Assembly (NCBI RefSeq): GCF_001898115.1
Contig: NZ_MKSQ01000007.1
Coordinates: 464,562 to 528,561 of the forward strand
Length of the DNA stretch: 64,000 nucleotides
Origin: Allobosea sp. 67-29
GTDB taxonomy: Bacteria; Pseudomonadota; Alphaproteobacteria; Rhizobiales; Beijerinckiaceae
Direction: 5' to 3'
In this document: in pieces, positions 18,912 to 28,378 of the stretch
Position numbering within the stretch: the first letter of the stretch is position 1
Layout: the number at the start of each line of letters is the position of its first letter
Translations under genes and position numbers: made by a program
Notes under the pieces: generated by a model
The model's input: the letters and a program-made list of their open reading frames with translations, nothing else
Databases searched by the model: none
What the model was told of the DNA's origin: nothing

Positions 18912-20273
18912 ATGTTCGACAAGATCCTGATCGCCAACCGCGGAGAGATCGCGCTGCGGGTGCTGCGCGCCGCCAAGGAGCTCGGCATCGCCACCGTCGC
19001 GGTCCATTCCACCGCCGACGCCAACGCCATGCATGTGCGCCTCGCCGACGAGAGCGTCTGCATCGGCCCGCCGAGCGCGCGCGAAAGCTATCTCAACATC
19101 CCCGCGCTGATCGCCGCCTGCGAGATCACCGGCGCCGATGCGGTCCATCCCGGCTACGGCTTCCTGTCGGAGAATGCCCGCTTCGCCGAGATCCTGGAGC
19201 AGCACGACATCACCTTCATCGGTCCCAAGGCGGAGCACATCCGTAGCATGGGCGACAAGATCGAGGCCAAGCGCACGGCCAAGCGCCTCGGCATCCCCTG
19301 CGTGCCAGGCTCCGAGGGCGGCATCTCCGACGACGCCGAAGCGCTGAAGATCGTCCGCGAGATCGGCTTCCCCGTCATCATCAAGGCGGCGTCCGGCGGC
19401 GGCGGCAAGGGCATGAAGGTGGTGCGCAACGAGGAGGAGCTTTCGGTCCTGCTCGCCACTGCCCGCAGCGAGGCCAAGGCCAATTTCGGCGATGACGCTG
19501 TCTATATCGAGAAATATCTCGAGAAGCCGCGTCATATCGAGATTCAGGTGCTCGGCGACGGCCGTGGCAACGCCATCCATCTCGGCGAGCGCGACTGCTC
19601 GTTGCAGCGCCGCCACCAGAAGGTCTGGGAGGAAGGCCCCTCGCCTGCCCTCAATGCCGGCGAGCGCGACCGCATCGGCGAGATCTGCGCCAAGGCGATG
19701 TCCGAACTCGGCTATCTCGGCGCCGGCACGATCGAATTCCTCTATGAGGACGGCGAGTTCTATTTCATCGAGATGAACACCCGCATCCAGGTCGAGCATC
19801 CCGTGACCGAGATGATCACCGGCATCGACCTCGTCAACGAGCAGATCCGGATCGCGGCCGGCGCGCCGCTCTCGCTCAGGCAGGCGGACATCGTCATCGA
19901 GGGCCACGCCATCGAATGCCGGGTCAATGCCGAGCACCCGGCGACCTTCCGTCCCTCCCCCGGCCGGATCCAGTCCTTCCACACGCCGGGCGGCCTCGGC
20001 GTCCGCGTCGATTCTGCGGCCTATCAGGGCTACATGATCCCGCCGAACTACGATTCGCTGGTCGGCAAGCTGATCGTCCACGGCCGCAACCGCGACGAGT
20101 GCCTGATGCGCCTGCGCCGCTCGCTCGACGAATTCGTCGTCGACGGCGTCGATACCACGCTGCCGCTGTTCCGGACCCTGGTGCGCAACCCGGACATCCT
20201 CAACGGCGACTACAACATCCACTGGCTCGAGAAATTCCTTGCGGCCGGCGGCATGGACGAGCCGCAGGCCTGA
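18912..20273 (+). CDS. accC: Acetyl-CoA carboxylase biotin carboxylase subunit
   Basis: 453 residues, standard AccC length. It starts [20 protein letters not shown], the usual N terminus. ATP-grasp motifs are present: [14 protein letters not shown] glycine loop (about 156-169), EKPRHIEIQ, and the catalytic [13 protein letters not shown]. It carboxylates biotin on AccB using ATP and bicarbonate. The operon accB-accC ends with the terminator at 20298-20326. Confidence 0.97.
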   Translation: MFDKILIANRGEIALRVLRAAKELGIATVAVHSTADANAMHVRLADESVCIGPPSARESYLNIPALIAACEITGADAVHPGYGFLSENARFAEILEQHDITFIGPKAEHIRSMGDKIEAKRTAKRLGIPCVPGSEGGISDDAEALKIVREIGFPVIIKAASGGGGKGMKVVRNEEELSVLLATARSEAKANFGDDAVYIEKYLEKPRHIEIQVLGDGRGNAIHLGERDCSLQRRHQKVWEEGPSPALNAGERDRIGEICAKAMSELGYLGAGTIEFLYEDGEFYFIEMNTRIQVEHPVTEMITGIDLVNEQIRIAAGAPLSLRQADIVIEGHAIECRVNAEHPATFRPSPGRIQSFHTPGGLGVRVDSAAYQGYMIPPNYDSLVGKLIVHGRNRDECLMRLRRSLDEFVVDGVDTTLPLFRTLVRNPDILNGDYNIHWLEKFLAAGGMDEPQA

Positions 20274-20297
20274 GCGAACGCCCGTCGGAATCGAGAA

Positions 20298-20326
20298 AGC
20301 CCCCCGCATCGCGAGGGGCTTTTTTG
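20298..20326 (+). terminator. Rho-independent terminator of accBC
   Basis: Stem AGCCCC-n-CGC/GCG-n-GGGGCT with a 3-nt loop and a run of seven T. It lies between convergent genes; the reverse strand also shows a short T-run, so it may act both ways. Confidence 0.9.
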
Positions 20327-20351
20327 TTGAAGCGATCCGGCCTTCGCCGGA

Positions 20352-21464
20352 TCAGATCGTCTCGAGCAGCCCCTTGATCAGGGCCTGGCGCGGCGCGATC
20401 GACGCGATCGACGCATATTCCTGCAGCGTATGCGCGCCATCGCCGTCGATGCCCAGCCCGTCGAGCGTCGGCACGCCGAGCGCCGCGGTGAAGTTTCCGT
20501 CGGAGCCGCCGCCCGTCATCGGGCAATCCTGCAGATCGAGACCGATCCCGGCGGCAACCTCGCGCGCGACCTCGAACAGAGCCGCGACCGCCGTCGACTT
20601 CTCATAGGGCGGCCGGTTCATGCCGCCGGTGATCCGGATCGTCACGTCCGGATCATGCGGCTTCAGGCTGAGAATGCGATTCTCCATCATCGCGCCGTCG
20701 GCAAGGCTCGTGACGCGGCAATCGACGCTGAACCAGGCATGCTGCGGAATGACGTTCGCAGCCGTGCCGCCGCCCATCAGCGCGACGCTGGTGGTGATGC
20801 CGCGGGCATAGTCGGTCATCGCCTCGACCGCCAGGATCTGGTGCGCCGCCTCGCGGATGGCGCTGCGACCGTCGGCATGGCGCGAGCCGGCATGGGCAGG
20901 ACGTCCTTCCAGCTTGACCTCGAAGCGGCCGACGCCCTTGCGGGCGGTCACGATCTTGCCGCCGAGCCGGGCCGGCTCGGTGACCAGGACGGCGGCCGCG
21001 CCCCGCCCGATCTCCTCGATCATGCCGCGGCTGGTCGGCGAGCCGATTTCCTCGTCCGGCGTGAACAGGAACACCATCGGCCGCTTGGCCGTGCCGGCCG
21101 TCGCCACCTGCTTGAACGCCTGCAGCGCGAGCCAGGCCCCGCCCTTCATGTCGTAGACGCCCGGCCCGTAAAGCCTGTCGCCTTCGATGCGCACCGGCAG
21201 GTCCTTCGCGCTCGTGCCGACCGGGTGGACGGTGTCGAGATGCGACATCAGCGCCACGGTCGGCTTGCCGTTGTCGGCGCCGGCCCGCAGCGCCACCATG
21301 TCACCGAGCCCGTTCCGGCCGGCGATCCGTTCGACCGCGATCGGCAGGCCCGCGACCTCCCGCGCGACCAGGTCCATCATGCCGTTGACCCCGGCCGGAT
21401 GATTTGTGGGACTCTCGAGCGCAACCCAGATGGAGAGCGCGGCGGCGGCATCGGCTTGTGTCAT
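20352..21464 (-). CDS. M20 family metallopeptidase (carboxypeptidase G2-like)
   Basis: 370 residues from ATG 21464. Di-zinc M20 motifs are clear: SHLDTVHP (about 78-85), GVYDMKGG (about 106-113), the catalytic pair in TPDEEIGS (about 140), and GGSDGNF near the C terminus. A dimerisation lid domain lies between (about 180-290). No signal peptide, so cytoplasmic. It would cleave an N-acyl or C-terminal amino acid bond (glutamate carboxypeptidase, ArgE or DapE-like); the substrate is not evident. It stands alone between the convergent accBC terminator and the tRNA-Gln region. Confidence 0.85.
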   Translation of the reverse strand: MTQADAAAALSIWVALESPTNHPAGVNGMMDLVAREVAGLPIAVERIAGRNGLGDMVALRAGADNGKPTVALMSHLDTVHPVGTSAKDLPVRIEGDRLYGPGVYDMKGGAWLALQAFKQVATAGTAKRPMVFLFTPDEEIGSPTSRGMIEEIGRGAAAVLVTEPARLGGKIVTARKGVGRFEVKLEGRPAHAGSRHADGRSAIREAAHQILAVEAMTDYARGITTSVALMGGGTAANVIPQHAWFSVDCRVTSLADGAMMENRILSLKPHDPDVTIRITGGMNRPPYEKSTAVAALFEVAREVAAGIGLDLQDCPMTGGGSDGNFTAALGVPTLDGLGIDGDGAHTLQEYASIASIAPRQALIKGLLETI

Positions 21465-21868
21465 GGCTCGATCTATCACGAAGATGCCGCCGCGGAACAA
21501 GTGCCCCCAGGAGGGCGCAGGCGCGCCGCGGACGCATGGCGCCCCGGGTCCCGGCGGCCATGGCGACCAACCTGATCGCGATTGCCCCGCCGGCCGCCTT
21601 ACGCCGTTCTGCAAAGCCGGCATCGCCGGAAAGCCGCCCCGCGCCACCAGGCAAGCCGGTGCAGCGGCGGCGCAGAGATGCCGACGCTGCGGGAAGTGGC
21701 CAGCCTCCGGAAGCGTCTCCTGCAGCCTTTCCGACGGCGCGGCACAACGAGGTCGGCGTTTCGTGCAGCCTTCCACCGTCGATCCGCATTTCTACTCTTG
21801 CCAAGGCGAGACGCATTGATTAGACCCCGGCTCACCAACGCGGCGCGGCATCGCAAGCGCCCGATCGT
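21465..21868. other. Intergenic region upstream of tRNA-Gln
   Basis: 404 bases with no supported protein gene; open frames here lack family features and a ribosome binding site. A possible tRNA promoter is TTGCCA (21798-21803), a 16-bp spacer and TTAGAC (21820-21825), placing transcription start about 35 nt before the tRNA. No integrase or att-like repeat of the tRNA 3' end was seen. Confidence 0.35.
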
Positions 21869-21942
21869 TGGGGGATCGTCTAACGGTAGGACCCCAGACT
21901 CTGACTCTGGTTGTCTAGGTTCGAATCCTAGTCCCCCAGCCA
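21869..21942 (+). tRNA. tRNA-Gln (anticodon CTG)
   Basis: 74 nt with CCA encoded. Acceptor stem TGGGGGA/TCCCCCA, discriminator G, then CCA at 21940-21942. The anticodon stem CCAGA/TCTGG encloses the loop CTCTGAC with anticodon CTG, reading CAG. T arm CTAGG-TTCGAAT-CCTAG is intact. A 6-bp inverted repeat (CCACTT/AAGTGG) right after the CCA end may act as a weak terminator. Confidence 0.97.
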
Positions 21943-22076
21943 CTTCCCTAAGTGGCCCATTCTCAAGACAAAATCTGGATAGCTGTAGCAGCCGAGTGAC
22001 GTGTCATCGGGTCTCGCTCGCCGGGCTTCGCTTACGCCGCGCCATGTCAAGCAAGGCACCGTCGCCGAGCGCTCCT

Positions 22077-22907
22077 TCACCCCAGACGGGCGACGTTCCG
22101 CAGGTCCTCGGCCGTCGTCGAGGGCAGGCCGAAGAACTCGAGATAGGCGGGAATCTGCTCGAAAAGCATGTCCTTGCCGACCTGGACCGCACATCCCCGC
22201 GCGCCCGCCGCGGCCAGGAAGGGCGTGATCTCCTCCGCCATCACCACCTCGCCGACAAAGGTCGCTGCATCGAGACGTGCGATGTCGAGCGGCAGCGGGT
22301 CGCCGGGCTTCATGCCGAGCGGCGTGGCGTTGACGACGATGTCGAAGCCGGCAGGATCGTTCGAGCCGAGCGAGAGAGCGAGCGCCGGGTAGTGGCGCAG
22401 GAGCCTCGCTGCCAGTGCCTCGGCGGCGGCGCTGTTGAGGTCGTAGAGCCCGAGCGCGCTGACGCCAGCCTTGGCCAGCGAGGCGGCGATGGCGGATCCG
22501 ACCCCCCCTGAACCCAGCACCAGCGCCCGCGCCCCGGCGATGACGCGGCCCTTGCGGAGCATGCCGCGCACGAAACCCTCGCCATCGAACATCTCGCCGG
22601 TCAGCCGGCCGTCCGCCTCCCGGCGCACGGCGTTGCACGCCCCCGCGATGGCCGCCGTCGGCAGCACCTCGTCGACCAGGCCGGTCGTCGTGACCTTGTG
22701 CGGCATCGTCACAAGCGCTCCCTGGATATTGGAGAGCCGGAAGACCAGCTTGAGAAACGCCGGATAATCCTCGGACCGGCACCCCATCGGAACGACGACG
22801 GCGTCGATGCCCTCCCGCTCGAAATAGGGATTGTAGATCATTGGCGCCTTGAAGCTCTCGGTCGGATAGCCGAGATGGGCGATCAGCCTTGTCGTGCCGG
22901 TTATCAT
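22077..22907 (-). CDS. Shikimate/quinate dehydrogenase family protein (AroE-like)
   Basis: 276 residues. The AroE fold is evident: catalytic Lys in VTMPHK (about 66-71), Asp in FDGEGF (about 104), nucleotide loop GSGGVGSA (about 128), NATPLGM and the substrate Gln in MLFEQIPAY. Two things differ from biosynthetic AroE. The Ser-x-Ser pair that clamps the shikimate carboxylate is replaced (SFKAPMIYN). After the second Rossmann strand it has YDLN rather than the NADPH-type NRT, as in NAD-dependent quinate/shikimate dehydrogenases. The start overlaps the Gfo/Idh stop by ATGA. I infer a catabolic enzyme in the adjoining hydroaromatic operon. Confidence 0.8.
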   Translation of the reverse strand: MITGTTRLIAHLGYPTESFKAPMIYNPYFEREGIDAVVVPMGCRSEDYPAFLKLVFRLSNIQGALVTMPHKVTTTGLVDEVLPTAAIAGACNAVRREADGRLTGEMFDGEGFVRGMLRKGRVIAGARALVLGSGGVGSAIAASLAKAGVSALGLYDLNSAAAEALAARLLRHYPALALSLGSNDPAGFDIVVNATPLGMKPGDPLPLDIARLDAATFVGEVVMAEEITPFLAAAGARGCAVQVGKDMLFEQIPAYLEFFGLPSTTAEDLRNVARLG

Positions 22908-23959
22908 GCCGCGCTCGCGGCAGGTGCGGACAGGGCGACGGTCTCGCCGGAACGGGCGGCGCGCTTCACCGCATCGATCACCGCCAGCGTCGCGAGGCCC
23001 TCGCGGCCCGACGCGATCGGAACCGCGCCATTGCGGATCACGTCGCAGAAGTGCTGGACCTGACGCGCGAGAGGATCTTCCGGAACGAAAGGCACGCGCT
23101 CGCGCACCAGCGGCTCCCACCAGCTGCGCTTGTCGCGGTTCGACCAGACTTCGAGCTGCGGGATGGTCAGCGCGCCATGAGTGCCGCCGATCTGGTAGCA
23201 GGACTGGTCCTGCTGCGGATAGGCGGGGTTCTCGCCCGTTGTCAGCTCCCAGCTCCACGGCGCGACGATCGTGTCGGAGACGGAGATGGTTGCGAGCACG
23301 CCGCTGGCGAAGCGCAGCAGAATCGCCGCCGTCTCCTCCGCCGCATGGCCCCTGACGGCATTCGCGCTCAGCGCCTGGACCGAGACGACCTCGCCGCAGA
23401 GATAGCGGAACAGGTCGACGTCGTGGATCAGGTTGAGCAGGATCGGCCCTGCGCCGTCCTCCCGCCGCCAGGCGGTGTCGAAATAGTCGTCCGGCTTCAT
23501 CAGCCAGAAATGGCCGTGAATGGCCAGCACGCGGCCGAGCCGGCCGCTGTCGACGATCTCCTTGGCCTTCGCGATCATCGGATTGTAGCGCCGGTGATGC
23601 CCGGTGAGCAGCGCGACCCCTGCCCTCTCGGCCGCTTCGACGAGACGTCGGGCGCCGGCGAGATCGTCGGCCAGGGGTTTCTCGACGATGGCGGGAATAC
23701 CGGCCTCGATCGCCTCGAGACCGTTCGCGACATGGAGCTGGTTCGGCGTCGCGATGATGACGCCCTCGGGCCGGTCGGCTGCGACGAGCTCGGCGAAGCT
23801 GCGATACCAGCGCGTGCCCAGCCGCTGCGCCAGCTCGCGCCCGCCGTCGGACGGATCGACGATCGCCGAAAGAAGCGCACCCGGCTCGCGCGCGACATGC
23901 TCGGCGTGGCGCTTGCCGATCAGCCCGGCGCCGACGATCGCGAGTTTGACCGGTGCCAT
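22904..23959 (-). CDS. Gfo/Idh/MocA family oxidoreductase
   Basis: 351 residues. N-terminal Rossmann domain begins VKLAIVGAGLIGKRH; the family catalytic motif VEKPLADD is at about 92-99, followed by GHHRRYNPM and the active-site His in NLIHDVDLF (the usual Asp four residues before it is Asn). The family oxidises sugars and cyclitols with NAD(P). It is translationally coupled to the AroE-like gene and follows aroQ by 34 nt. This places it in the quinate/shikimate-type operon, perhaps as a dehydrogenase for a cyclitol acid; the exact substrate is not known. Confidence 0.85.
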   Translation of the reverse strand: MAPVKLAIVGAGLIGKRHAEHVAREPGALLSAIVDPSDGGRELAQRLGTRWYRSFAELVAADRPEGVIIATPNQLHVANGLEAIEAGIPAIVEKPLADDLAGARRLVEAAERAGVALLTGHHRRYNPMIAKAKEIVDSGRLGRVLAIHGHFWLMKPDDYFDTAWRREDGAGPILLNLIHDVDLFRYLCGEVVSVQALSANAVRGHAAEETAAILLRFASGVLATISVSDTIVAPWSWELTTGENPAYPQQDQSCYQIGGTHGALTIPQLEVWSNRDKRSWWEPLVRERVPFVPEDPLARQVQHFCDVIRNGAVPIASGREGLATLAVIDAVKRAARSGETVALSAPAASAA

Positions 23960-23993
23960 GGTCAGCTCCGTTGAATTGCACCCGAGCGCGGCA

Positions 23994-24440
23994 TCACTTC
24001 GCCTCGTCGATCAGCGTCGCGATGCGCCGGAGCCCGAGCTGATAGCCTTGCGTGCCGAAGCCGGCGATCACGCCGTCGGAGCGCAGCGAGACATAGGAAT
24101 GGTGCCGGAAGGCCTCGCGCTTGTGCACCTGCGAGATATGGCACTCGATGACCGGCCCTTCGAAGGTGTTGAGCGCGTCCAGCAGCGCGACCGAGGTATG
24201 GGTGAAGGCGGCCGGATTGATGACGATGCCGGCGCCGTCCTCCCGGGCCTCGTGGATCCAGTCGATCAGCTCGTATTCGCGGTTGGACTGGTGGAAGCGC
24301 AGCTCCAGCTTCAGTTCCTCGGCGAGCTTGCGGCAGTCGCGCTCGACATCGGCCAGGGTCTCGTGCCCGTAGATGTGCGGCTGGCGCTTGCCGAGCAGGT
24401 TGAGGTTCGGTCCATTGAGGACATAGACGAGGCGGGACAT
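23994..24440 (-). CDS. aroQ: Type II 3-dehydroquinate dehydratase
   Basis: 148 residues from ATG 24440. It interconverts 3-dehydroquinate and 3-dehydroshikimate. All main type II residues are seen: [17 protein letters not shown] with the Arg and catalytic Tyr, the Asn of [10 protein letters not shown] and the following substrate His, and [17 protein letters not shown] with His and Arg. The only oddity is Gln where most have Asn after HIS. It lies 31 nt after the ABC ATPase gene and 34 nt before the Gfo/Idh gene. It may serve catabolism of quinate, aromatic biosynthesis, or both, since the usual aroQ position before accB is empty. Confidence 0.92.
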   Translation of the reverse strand: MSRLVYVLNGPNLNLLGKRQPHIYGHETLADVERDCRKLAEELKLELRFHQSNREYELIDWIHEAREDGAGIVINPAAFTHTSVALLDALNTFEGPVIECHISQVHKREAFRHHSYVSLRSDGVIAGFGTQGYQLGLRRIATLIDEAK

Positions 24441-24471
24441 GGAACGCGATCCGTGGCTGATGTGACGATCT

Positions 24472-25245
24472 TCAGTGCTTCTGCAGGATCTCGCCGAGGA
24501 ACTTGCGCGTCCGCTCGTGGCGCGGCGCGCTGAAGAACGCCTCGGGCGGCGCCTCTTCGACGATCGCCCCACCCGCCATGAAGATGACGCGGTCGGCGAC
24601 CTGGCGGGCGAAGCCCATCTCGTGGGTGACGCAGATCATGGTCATGCCCTCTTCCGCCAGCGCGATCATCGTGTCGAGCACTTCCTTGACCATCTCGGGG
24701 TCGAGCGCCGAGGTGGGCTCGTCGAAGAGCATCACCTTCGGCTTCATGCACAGCGCACGGGCGATCGCGACGCGCTGCTGCTGCCCGCCCGAGAGCTGGG
24801 CGGGGTATTTTTCAGCCTGCTCCGCGATCCTGACCCGCTGCAGCAGTTCGCGGGCCGTCGCCTCGGCCTGCGCCTTGCCGACGCCGAGCGAGCGCATCGG
24901 CGCCAGCATGCAGTTCTGCAGCACGGTCATATGCGGGAACAGGTTGAAGTGCTGGAAGACCATGCCGACTTCGCGACGCACCGCGTCGATCGTCCTGGCA
25001 TCGTCTCCCAGCCTGGTGCCGCCGACCCGGATCTCGCCCTTCTGGTAGCCCTCCAGATGGTTGATGCAGCGGATCAGAGTAGACTTGCCGGAGCCGGACG
25101 GCCCGCAAAGCACGATCTTCTCGCCCTTGCGGACGGACAGGTTGATGTCGGTCAGGGCCTGGAAGTCGCCATACCACTTCTCGACATGGAACATGTCGAT
25201 CATGGCGTTCGCTGGCGCGGCGGCGCTGGTGGCGGCTTCGTTCAT
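24472..25245 (-). CDS. Polar amino acid-type ABC transporter ATP-binding protein
   Basis: 257 residues. Walker [10 protein letters not shown] (about 49-57), Q-loop, signature [15 protein letters not shown], Walker [13 protein letters not shown] and H-loop VTHEMGFA are all intact. The best match by eye is the GlnQ/AapP class that partners two HisM-type permeases. Alternative starts lie at Met 15 and Met 18. It follows the binding-protein gene by 25 nt in a seven-gene minus-strand operon ending in the AroE-like gene. The metabolic neighbours suggest the cargo may be a hydroaromatic acid rather than an amino acid. Confidence 0.92.
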   Translation of the reverse strand: MNEAATSAAAPANAMIDMFHVEKWYGDFQALTDINLSVRKGEKIVLCGPSGSGKSTLIRCINHLEGYQKGEIRVGGTRLGDDARTIDAVRREVGMVFQHFNLFPHMTVLQNCMLAPMRSLGVGKAQAEATARELLQRVRIAEQAEKYPAQLSGGQQQRVAIARALCMKPKVMLFDEPTSALDPEMVKEVLDTMIALAEEGMTMICVTHEMGFARQVADRVIFMAGGAIVEEAPPEAFFSAPRHERTRKFLGEILQKH

Positions 25246-25270
25246 GGCCCTGTCTCCGGCTCCGCGATTC

Positions 25271-26098
25271 TCAGCTCGCGGTGAAGGGCACGCCTTCGAC
25301 GCTGTCCGGGAACTTGTGCACCGGCACCTTCATCCACTTGTCGTAGACCTTCTGCAGCTCGCCATTGGCCTTGATCTTGTCGATGAAGCTGTTGATCGCC
25401 GCGTTGATCTCCTTCTCCCCGAGACGGGTGCAGGCGCCGTTGTAGAGGTTCTGGAATTCGAGCTTGTTCTCGAATTCGCCCGGCCGCCCCTGCTCGATGC
25501 GCTGCATGTAGAAGATGTTGCCGCCCAGAGCCTGAACCTGGCCGGAGACCAGCGCCTGGATCGACGGCGCGTCGCCGTCATAGCGGCGGATGACCGTGCC
25601 GGCCGGCGCGTTCTTCGTCACCTGCGTATCCTGAGCCGCGCCCTTGGCGACGCCGATCGTATAGCGCCCCATATCCTCGTTCTTGGTGATCTTGTCCTTC
25701 TTGGGCCCGATCAGCACGATGGTGTTGGCGACATAGGGCTTGGAATACTGCACCGCCTTGGCGCGCTCGGGCAGCATCGCCATGGTGGCGAACAGGACGT
25801 CGACCCGGCCGGTGGTCAGGGCCGGAATGCGGTTGTTGACCTCGAGCGGCACGAATTCGACCTGGACCCCGAGCTCCTTGGCGAAGAGCGTGGCGATGTC
25901 GGCATCGAGCCCGTCCTGCTTGCCGGCGCTGGTGACGAAGCCCCATGGCGGATTGTCGCCCTGGATGCCGACGATGATCTTGCCTCTGGCCTTGATCTCG
26001 GCCGGCGTGATCGCCTGGGCGGGGCTGCCGAGCAAGGCCGGCAGCGCGAGCGCCGCGGCGCCGGCGGCGAGGAGGCTTCTGCGTGTCGTCTTGTTCAT
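25271..26098 (-). CDS. Transporter substrate-binding protein (SBP_bac_3 family)
   Basis: 275 residues with an N-terminal export signal, [20 protein letters not shown], whose RR-x-LL core could be a Tat signal. The mature domain shows family features [29 protein letters not shown] and [14 protein letters not shown], where the Arg usually holds a carboxylate of the ligand. It captures the solute in the periplasm for the two permeases encoded just upstream. The ligand cannot be read directly; the operon context points to quinate, shikimate or a similar carboxylate. Confidence 0.9.
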   Translation of the reverse strand: MNKTTRRSLLAAGAAALALPALLGSPAQAITPAEIKARGKIIVGIQGDNPPWGFVTSAGKQDGLDADIATLFAKELGVQVEFVPLEVNNRIPALTTGRVDVLFATMAMLPERAKAVQYSKPYVANTIVLIGPKKDKITKNEDMGRYTIGVAKGAAQDTQVTKNAPAGTVIRRYDGDAPSIQALVSGQVQALGGNIFYMQRIEQGRPGEFENKLEFQNLYNGACTRLGEKEINAAINSFIDKIKANGELQKVYDKWMKVPVHKFPDSVEGVPFTAS

Positions 26099-26156
26099 GT
26101 TTCTCTCCCTCTTCGAGCTTTTGCGTTGGTCTTCTGCGGTGAACTTGTGGTGGGCC

Positions 26157-26798
26157 TCAGCGCGAGGCGGTCGCCATGCGGCGCTCCAGATGCGCCCCGT
26201 AGAGCGAGAGCGGCCAGCAGATCAGGAAATAGAGGATGCCGACGATCCCGAAGACCAGCAACGGCTTGAAGGTCTGGTTCGAGATGATGTTTCCGGCGCG
26301 CGTCAACTCGGTGAATCCGACGATCGCGGCAAGCGAGGTTCCCTTGATCAGCTGGACCAGGAAGCCGACCGTCGCCGGCAGTGAGATGCGGATCGCCTGG
26401 GGCAGGATGACGTCCTTCATCCGCGAGAGATAATGCAGGCTCAGCGCCTTGGCGGCCTCGGTCTGCCCTTTCGGCACGGCCTCGATCGAGCCGCGCCAGA
26501 TCTCGCCCAGATAGGCGCTGGCATGCAGCGTGAAGCCGATCGCCACCGCGACCCATGCGTCGAGTTTCAGCCCGATCAGGGCAAGCCCGTAGTAGACCAC
26601 GAAGAGCTGCATCAGCAGCGGCGTACCCTGGAACAGCGCGATATAGCTGGCCGTGCCGCGCTCCAGCGGCGCGATGCCCGAGGTACGCAGCAGCGCGACC
26701 GCGAGCCCGAACACGCCGCCGCCGATGAAGCCGACAAGCGACAGCAGCACCGTCCATTTCAGGCCGGTCAGCAGAAAGAGGAATTCGGCCTCGCCCAT
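26157..26798 (-). CDS. Amino acid-type ABC transporter permease (HisM/ArtM family)
   Basis: 213 residues, five predicted membrane helices, the usual HisMQ layout. The EAA-type loop is GQTEAAKALSLHYLSRMKDVI followed by LPQAIR (about 110-135). The N terminus MGEAEFLFLLTGLKWTVLLS begins directly at the first helix. It forms a heterodimeric channel with the permease encoded 10 nt upstream. A gap of 58 nt separates it from the binding-protein gene. Confidence 0.9.
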   Translation of the reverse strand: MGEAEFLFLLTGLKWTVLLSLVGFIGGGVFGLAVALLRTSGIAPLERGTASYIALFQGTPLLMQLFVVYYGLALIGLKLDAWVAVAIGFTLHASAYLGEIWRGSIEAVPKGQTEAAKALSLHYLSRMKDVILPQAIRISLPATVGFLVQLIKGTSLAAIVGFTELTRAGNIISNQTFKPLLVFGIVGILYFLICWPLSLYGAHLERRMATASR

Positions 26799-26808
26799 CG
26801 CCCCCTCC

Positions 26809-27477
26809 TCACTTCACCGGATAGCTGAAGTAGCGCTGCGAAATCGCTGCGAAGAAACGCATCATCACCCAGGAGATGATGAGGTAGAACAGCGTGATCG
26901 TGCCGTAGACCTCGAAGGAGCGGAAACTGTCGGATTCGATCCGCTGCGCCACCGAGGTCAGCTCATAGGCCGAGATCGCCGAGCAGACGCTGGTCGTCAG
27001 TGTCAGCAGCACGAACTGGCTCGTCAGCGACGGAAAGATCGCGCGCAGCGCCGGCTTGAGCACGATCAGCCGGAAGACCTGCGCCTTGTGCAGCCCGAGC
27101 GCGAGCCCCGCCTCGATCTGCCCCTTGCCGATCGACTGGACGCCGCCGCGGATGATCTCGATGGCATAGGCGCCGCCGTTGATGCCGAGCGCGATGATGG
27201 CCGTCGGCGTCGGGTCGAGCCGGACGCCGGCCAGCGGCAAGGCGAAATAGATGAAGAAGATCTGCACCAGGAAGGGTGTGTTGCGCACCAGCTCGACGAA
27301 ACCCTTCACCAGCCAGCGCAGCGCAGCGACGCGCGAGTCGCGCAGGATGACGCCGCCGATGCCGATGACGATGGCGAGCGCCATGCCGCCGAGCGCCAGG
27401 CCGAAGGTGCCGAGGCAGGCCAGCAGAAGCTGCGGCATCCCCTCGATCACGGGCGTGAAATCGAGCTTGTAGTTCAT
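26809..27477 (-). CDS. Amino acid-type ABC transporter permease, first gene of operon
   Basis: 222 residues, HisQ/HisM family, with NTPFLVQIFFIYFALP (about 66-81) and the EAA loop GQIEAGLALGLHKAQVFRLIVLKPALR (about 115-140). It is the promoter-proximal gene of the minus-strand operon that runs through both permeases, the binding protein, ATPase, aroQ, Gfo/Idh and AroE-like genes. The 214-nt gap upstream, shared with tetR, carries the operator-like dyads. Confidence 0.9.
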   Translation of the reverse strand: MNYKLDFTPVIEGMPQLLLACLGTFGLALGGMALAIVIGIGGVILRDSRVAALRWLVKGFVELVRNTPFLVQIFFIYFALPLAGVRLDPTPTAIIALGINGGAYAIEIIRGGVQSIGKGQIEAGLALGLHKAQVFRLIVLKPALRAIFPSLTSQFVLLTLTTSVCSAISAYELTSVAQRIESDSFRSFEVYGTITLFYLIISWVMMRFFAAISQRYFSYPVK

Positions 27478-27589
27478 TCGCTCTCCCTGAGACGGTCGAC
27501 CTTCTGCCGGGTCGGTCCGGGACGTTCCTCGCTGAAGCCTCTTGGCGGGCTTCCGTCTTCCGCATGGCTTGCGCCAGCGTGACGGGATG

Positions 27590-27641
27590 ATAAATGTACT
27601 AACCGGTTCAATTGGTCAAGCGCAATGTACCGACCTGTCCA
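27590..27641 (-). promoter_or_regulatory. Promoter with twin TetR-type operator dyads
   Basis: Two 16-bp dyads of form TGTAC-N6-GTyCA: TGTACTAACCGGTTCA at 27595-27610 and TGTACCGACCTGTCCA at 27626-27641. Their repeat units are 31 bp apart, about three helical turns, and 16 of 21 bases match. On the minus strand a TTGACC (27619-27614), an 18-bp spacer and ATTTAT (27595-27590) form a plausible promoter whose spacer contains the first dyad. Repression by the adjacent TetR protein is inferred. Confidence 0.6.
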
Positions 27642-27691
27642 TTTGACGGCGCGACTGCCTTCCGGCCGCCGAATCCCGTAAGCGAGGCCTT

Positions 27692-28354
27692 GTGACGAAC
27701 CCGGTCGATTCCCGCTCAGGCAAGCGCCGCCAGGCATCCTGGACTCAGGATCCCGAGGGCGTGCGTCGCGATATCCTGGAGGTCGCGCGGGCCGAGTTCG
27801 TCGAGAACGGGCTGAGCGGGGCGCGCGTCGACGACATCGCCGCCAAGACCGCGACCAGCAAGCGGATGATCTACTACTATTTCGGCGACAAAGAGGGGCT
27901 CTACCGCGCCGTCCTGGAAGGGATGTACGATCGCATCCGCAGTTTCGAGCGCAGCCTCGACCTCGATACCCTTGCGCCCGAGGAGGCGATCAGGCGGCTG
28001 ACCGAGGCCACCTTCGACTATCACATCGACAATCCCGACTTCGTGCGGATGGTGATGGTCGAGAACGTGCATCATGCCCGGCATCTGCGGGCGTCACGTA
28101 CCATTGCCGACCTCAACAGCTCCGTTGTGGACGTCACGCGCCGCATCTACGAGCGAGGGATCGCGGCCGGGCTGTTCCGGCCCGGGCTGGAGCCGCTCGA
28201 CATCTCGCTGACGATCAGCGCGCTGAGCATCTACAACGTGTCGCACCGCGCCACCGTGGGGCAGGTCTTCGGCTACGACATGTGCACGCCGGAAGCGCTC
28301 GCGCGCCGCCGCAGCATGACCGTGGCCGCCGTGCTGGGCATGTTGCGAGGCTGA
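27692..28354 (+). CDS. TetR/AcrR family transcriptional regulator
   Basis: 220 residues from a GTG start. The N-terminal helix-turn-helix is standard: RRDILEVARAEFVENGLSGARVDDIAAKTATSKRMIYYYFGDKEGLYRAVLE at about 25-76. The C-terminal ligand domain (about 85-215) is all-helical and has the NPDFVRMVMVENVHHARHL segment found in TetR_C members near catabolic genes. It is divergent from the ABC/aroQ operon and ends 25 nt from the convergent second aroQ-like gene, so it is the best candidate local regulator. The ligand could be the imported solute or an intermediate. Confidence 0.88.
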   Translation: MTNPVDSRSGKRRQASWTQDPEGVRRDILEVARAEFVENGLSGARVDDIAAKTATSKRMIYYYFGDKEGLYRAVLEGMYDRIRSFERSLDLDTLAPEEAIRRLTEATFDYHIDNPDFVRMVMVENVHHARHLRASRTIADLNSSVVDVTRRIYERGIAAGLFRPGLEPLDISLTISALSIYNVSHRATVGQVFGYDMCTPEALARRRSMTVAAVLGMLRG

Positions 28355-28378
28355 GCGGCCGGCTGTTACCGCTGCGGC

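Noticed and set aside
21869..21942. tRNA-Gln as an integration site for a mobile element
   Set aside because: No integrase, no direct repeat of the tRNA 3' end, and the flanking genes look native in composition.
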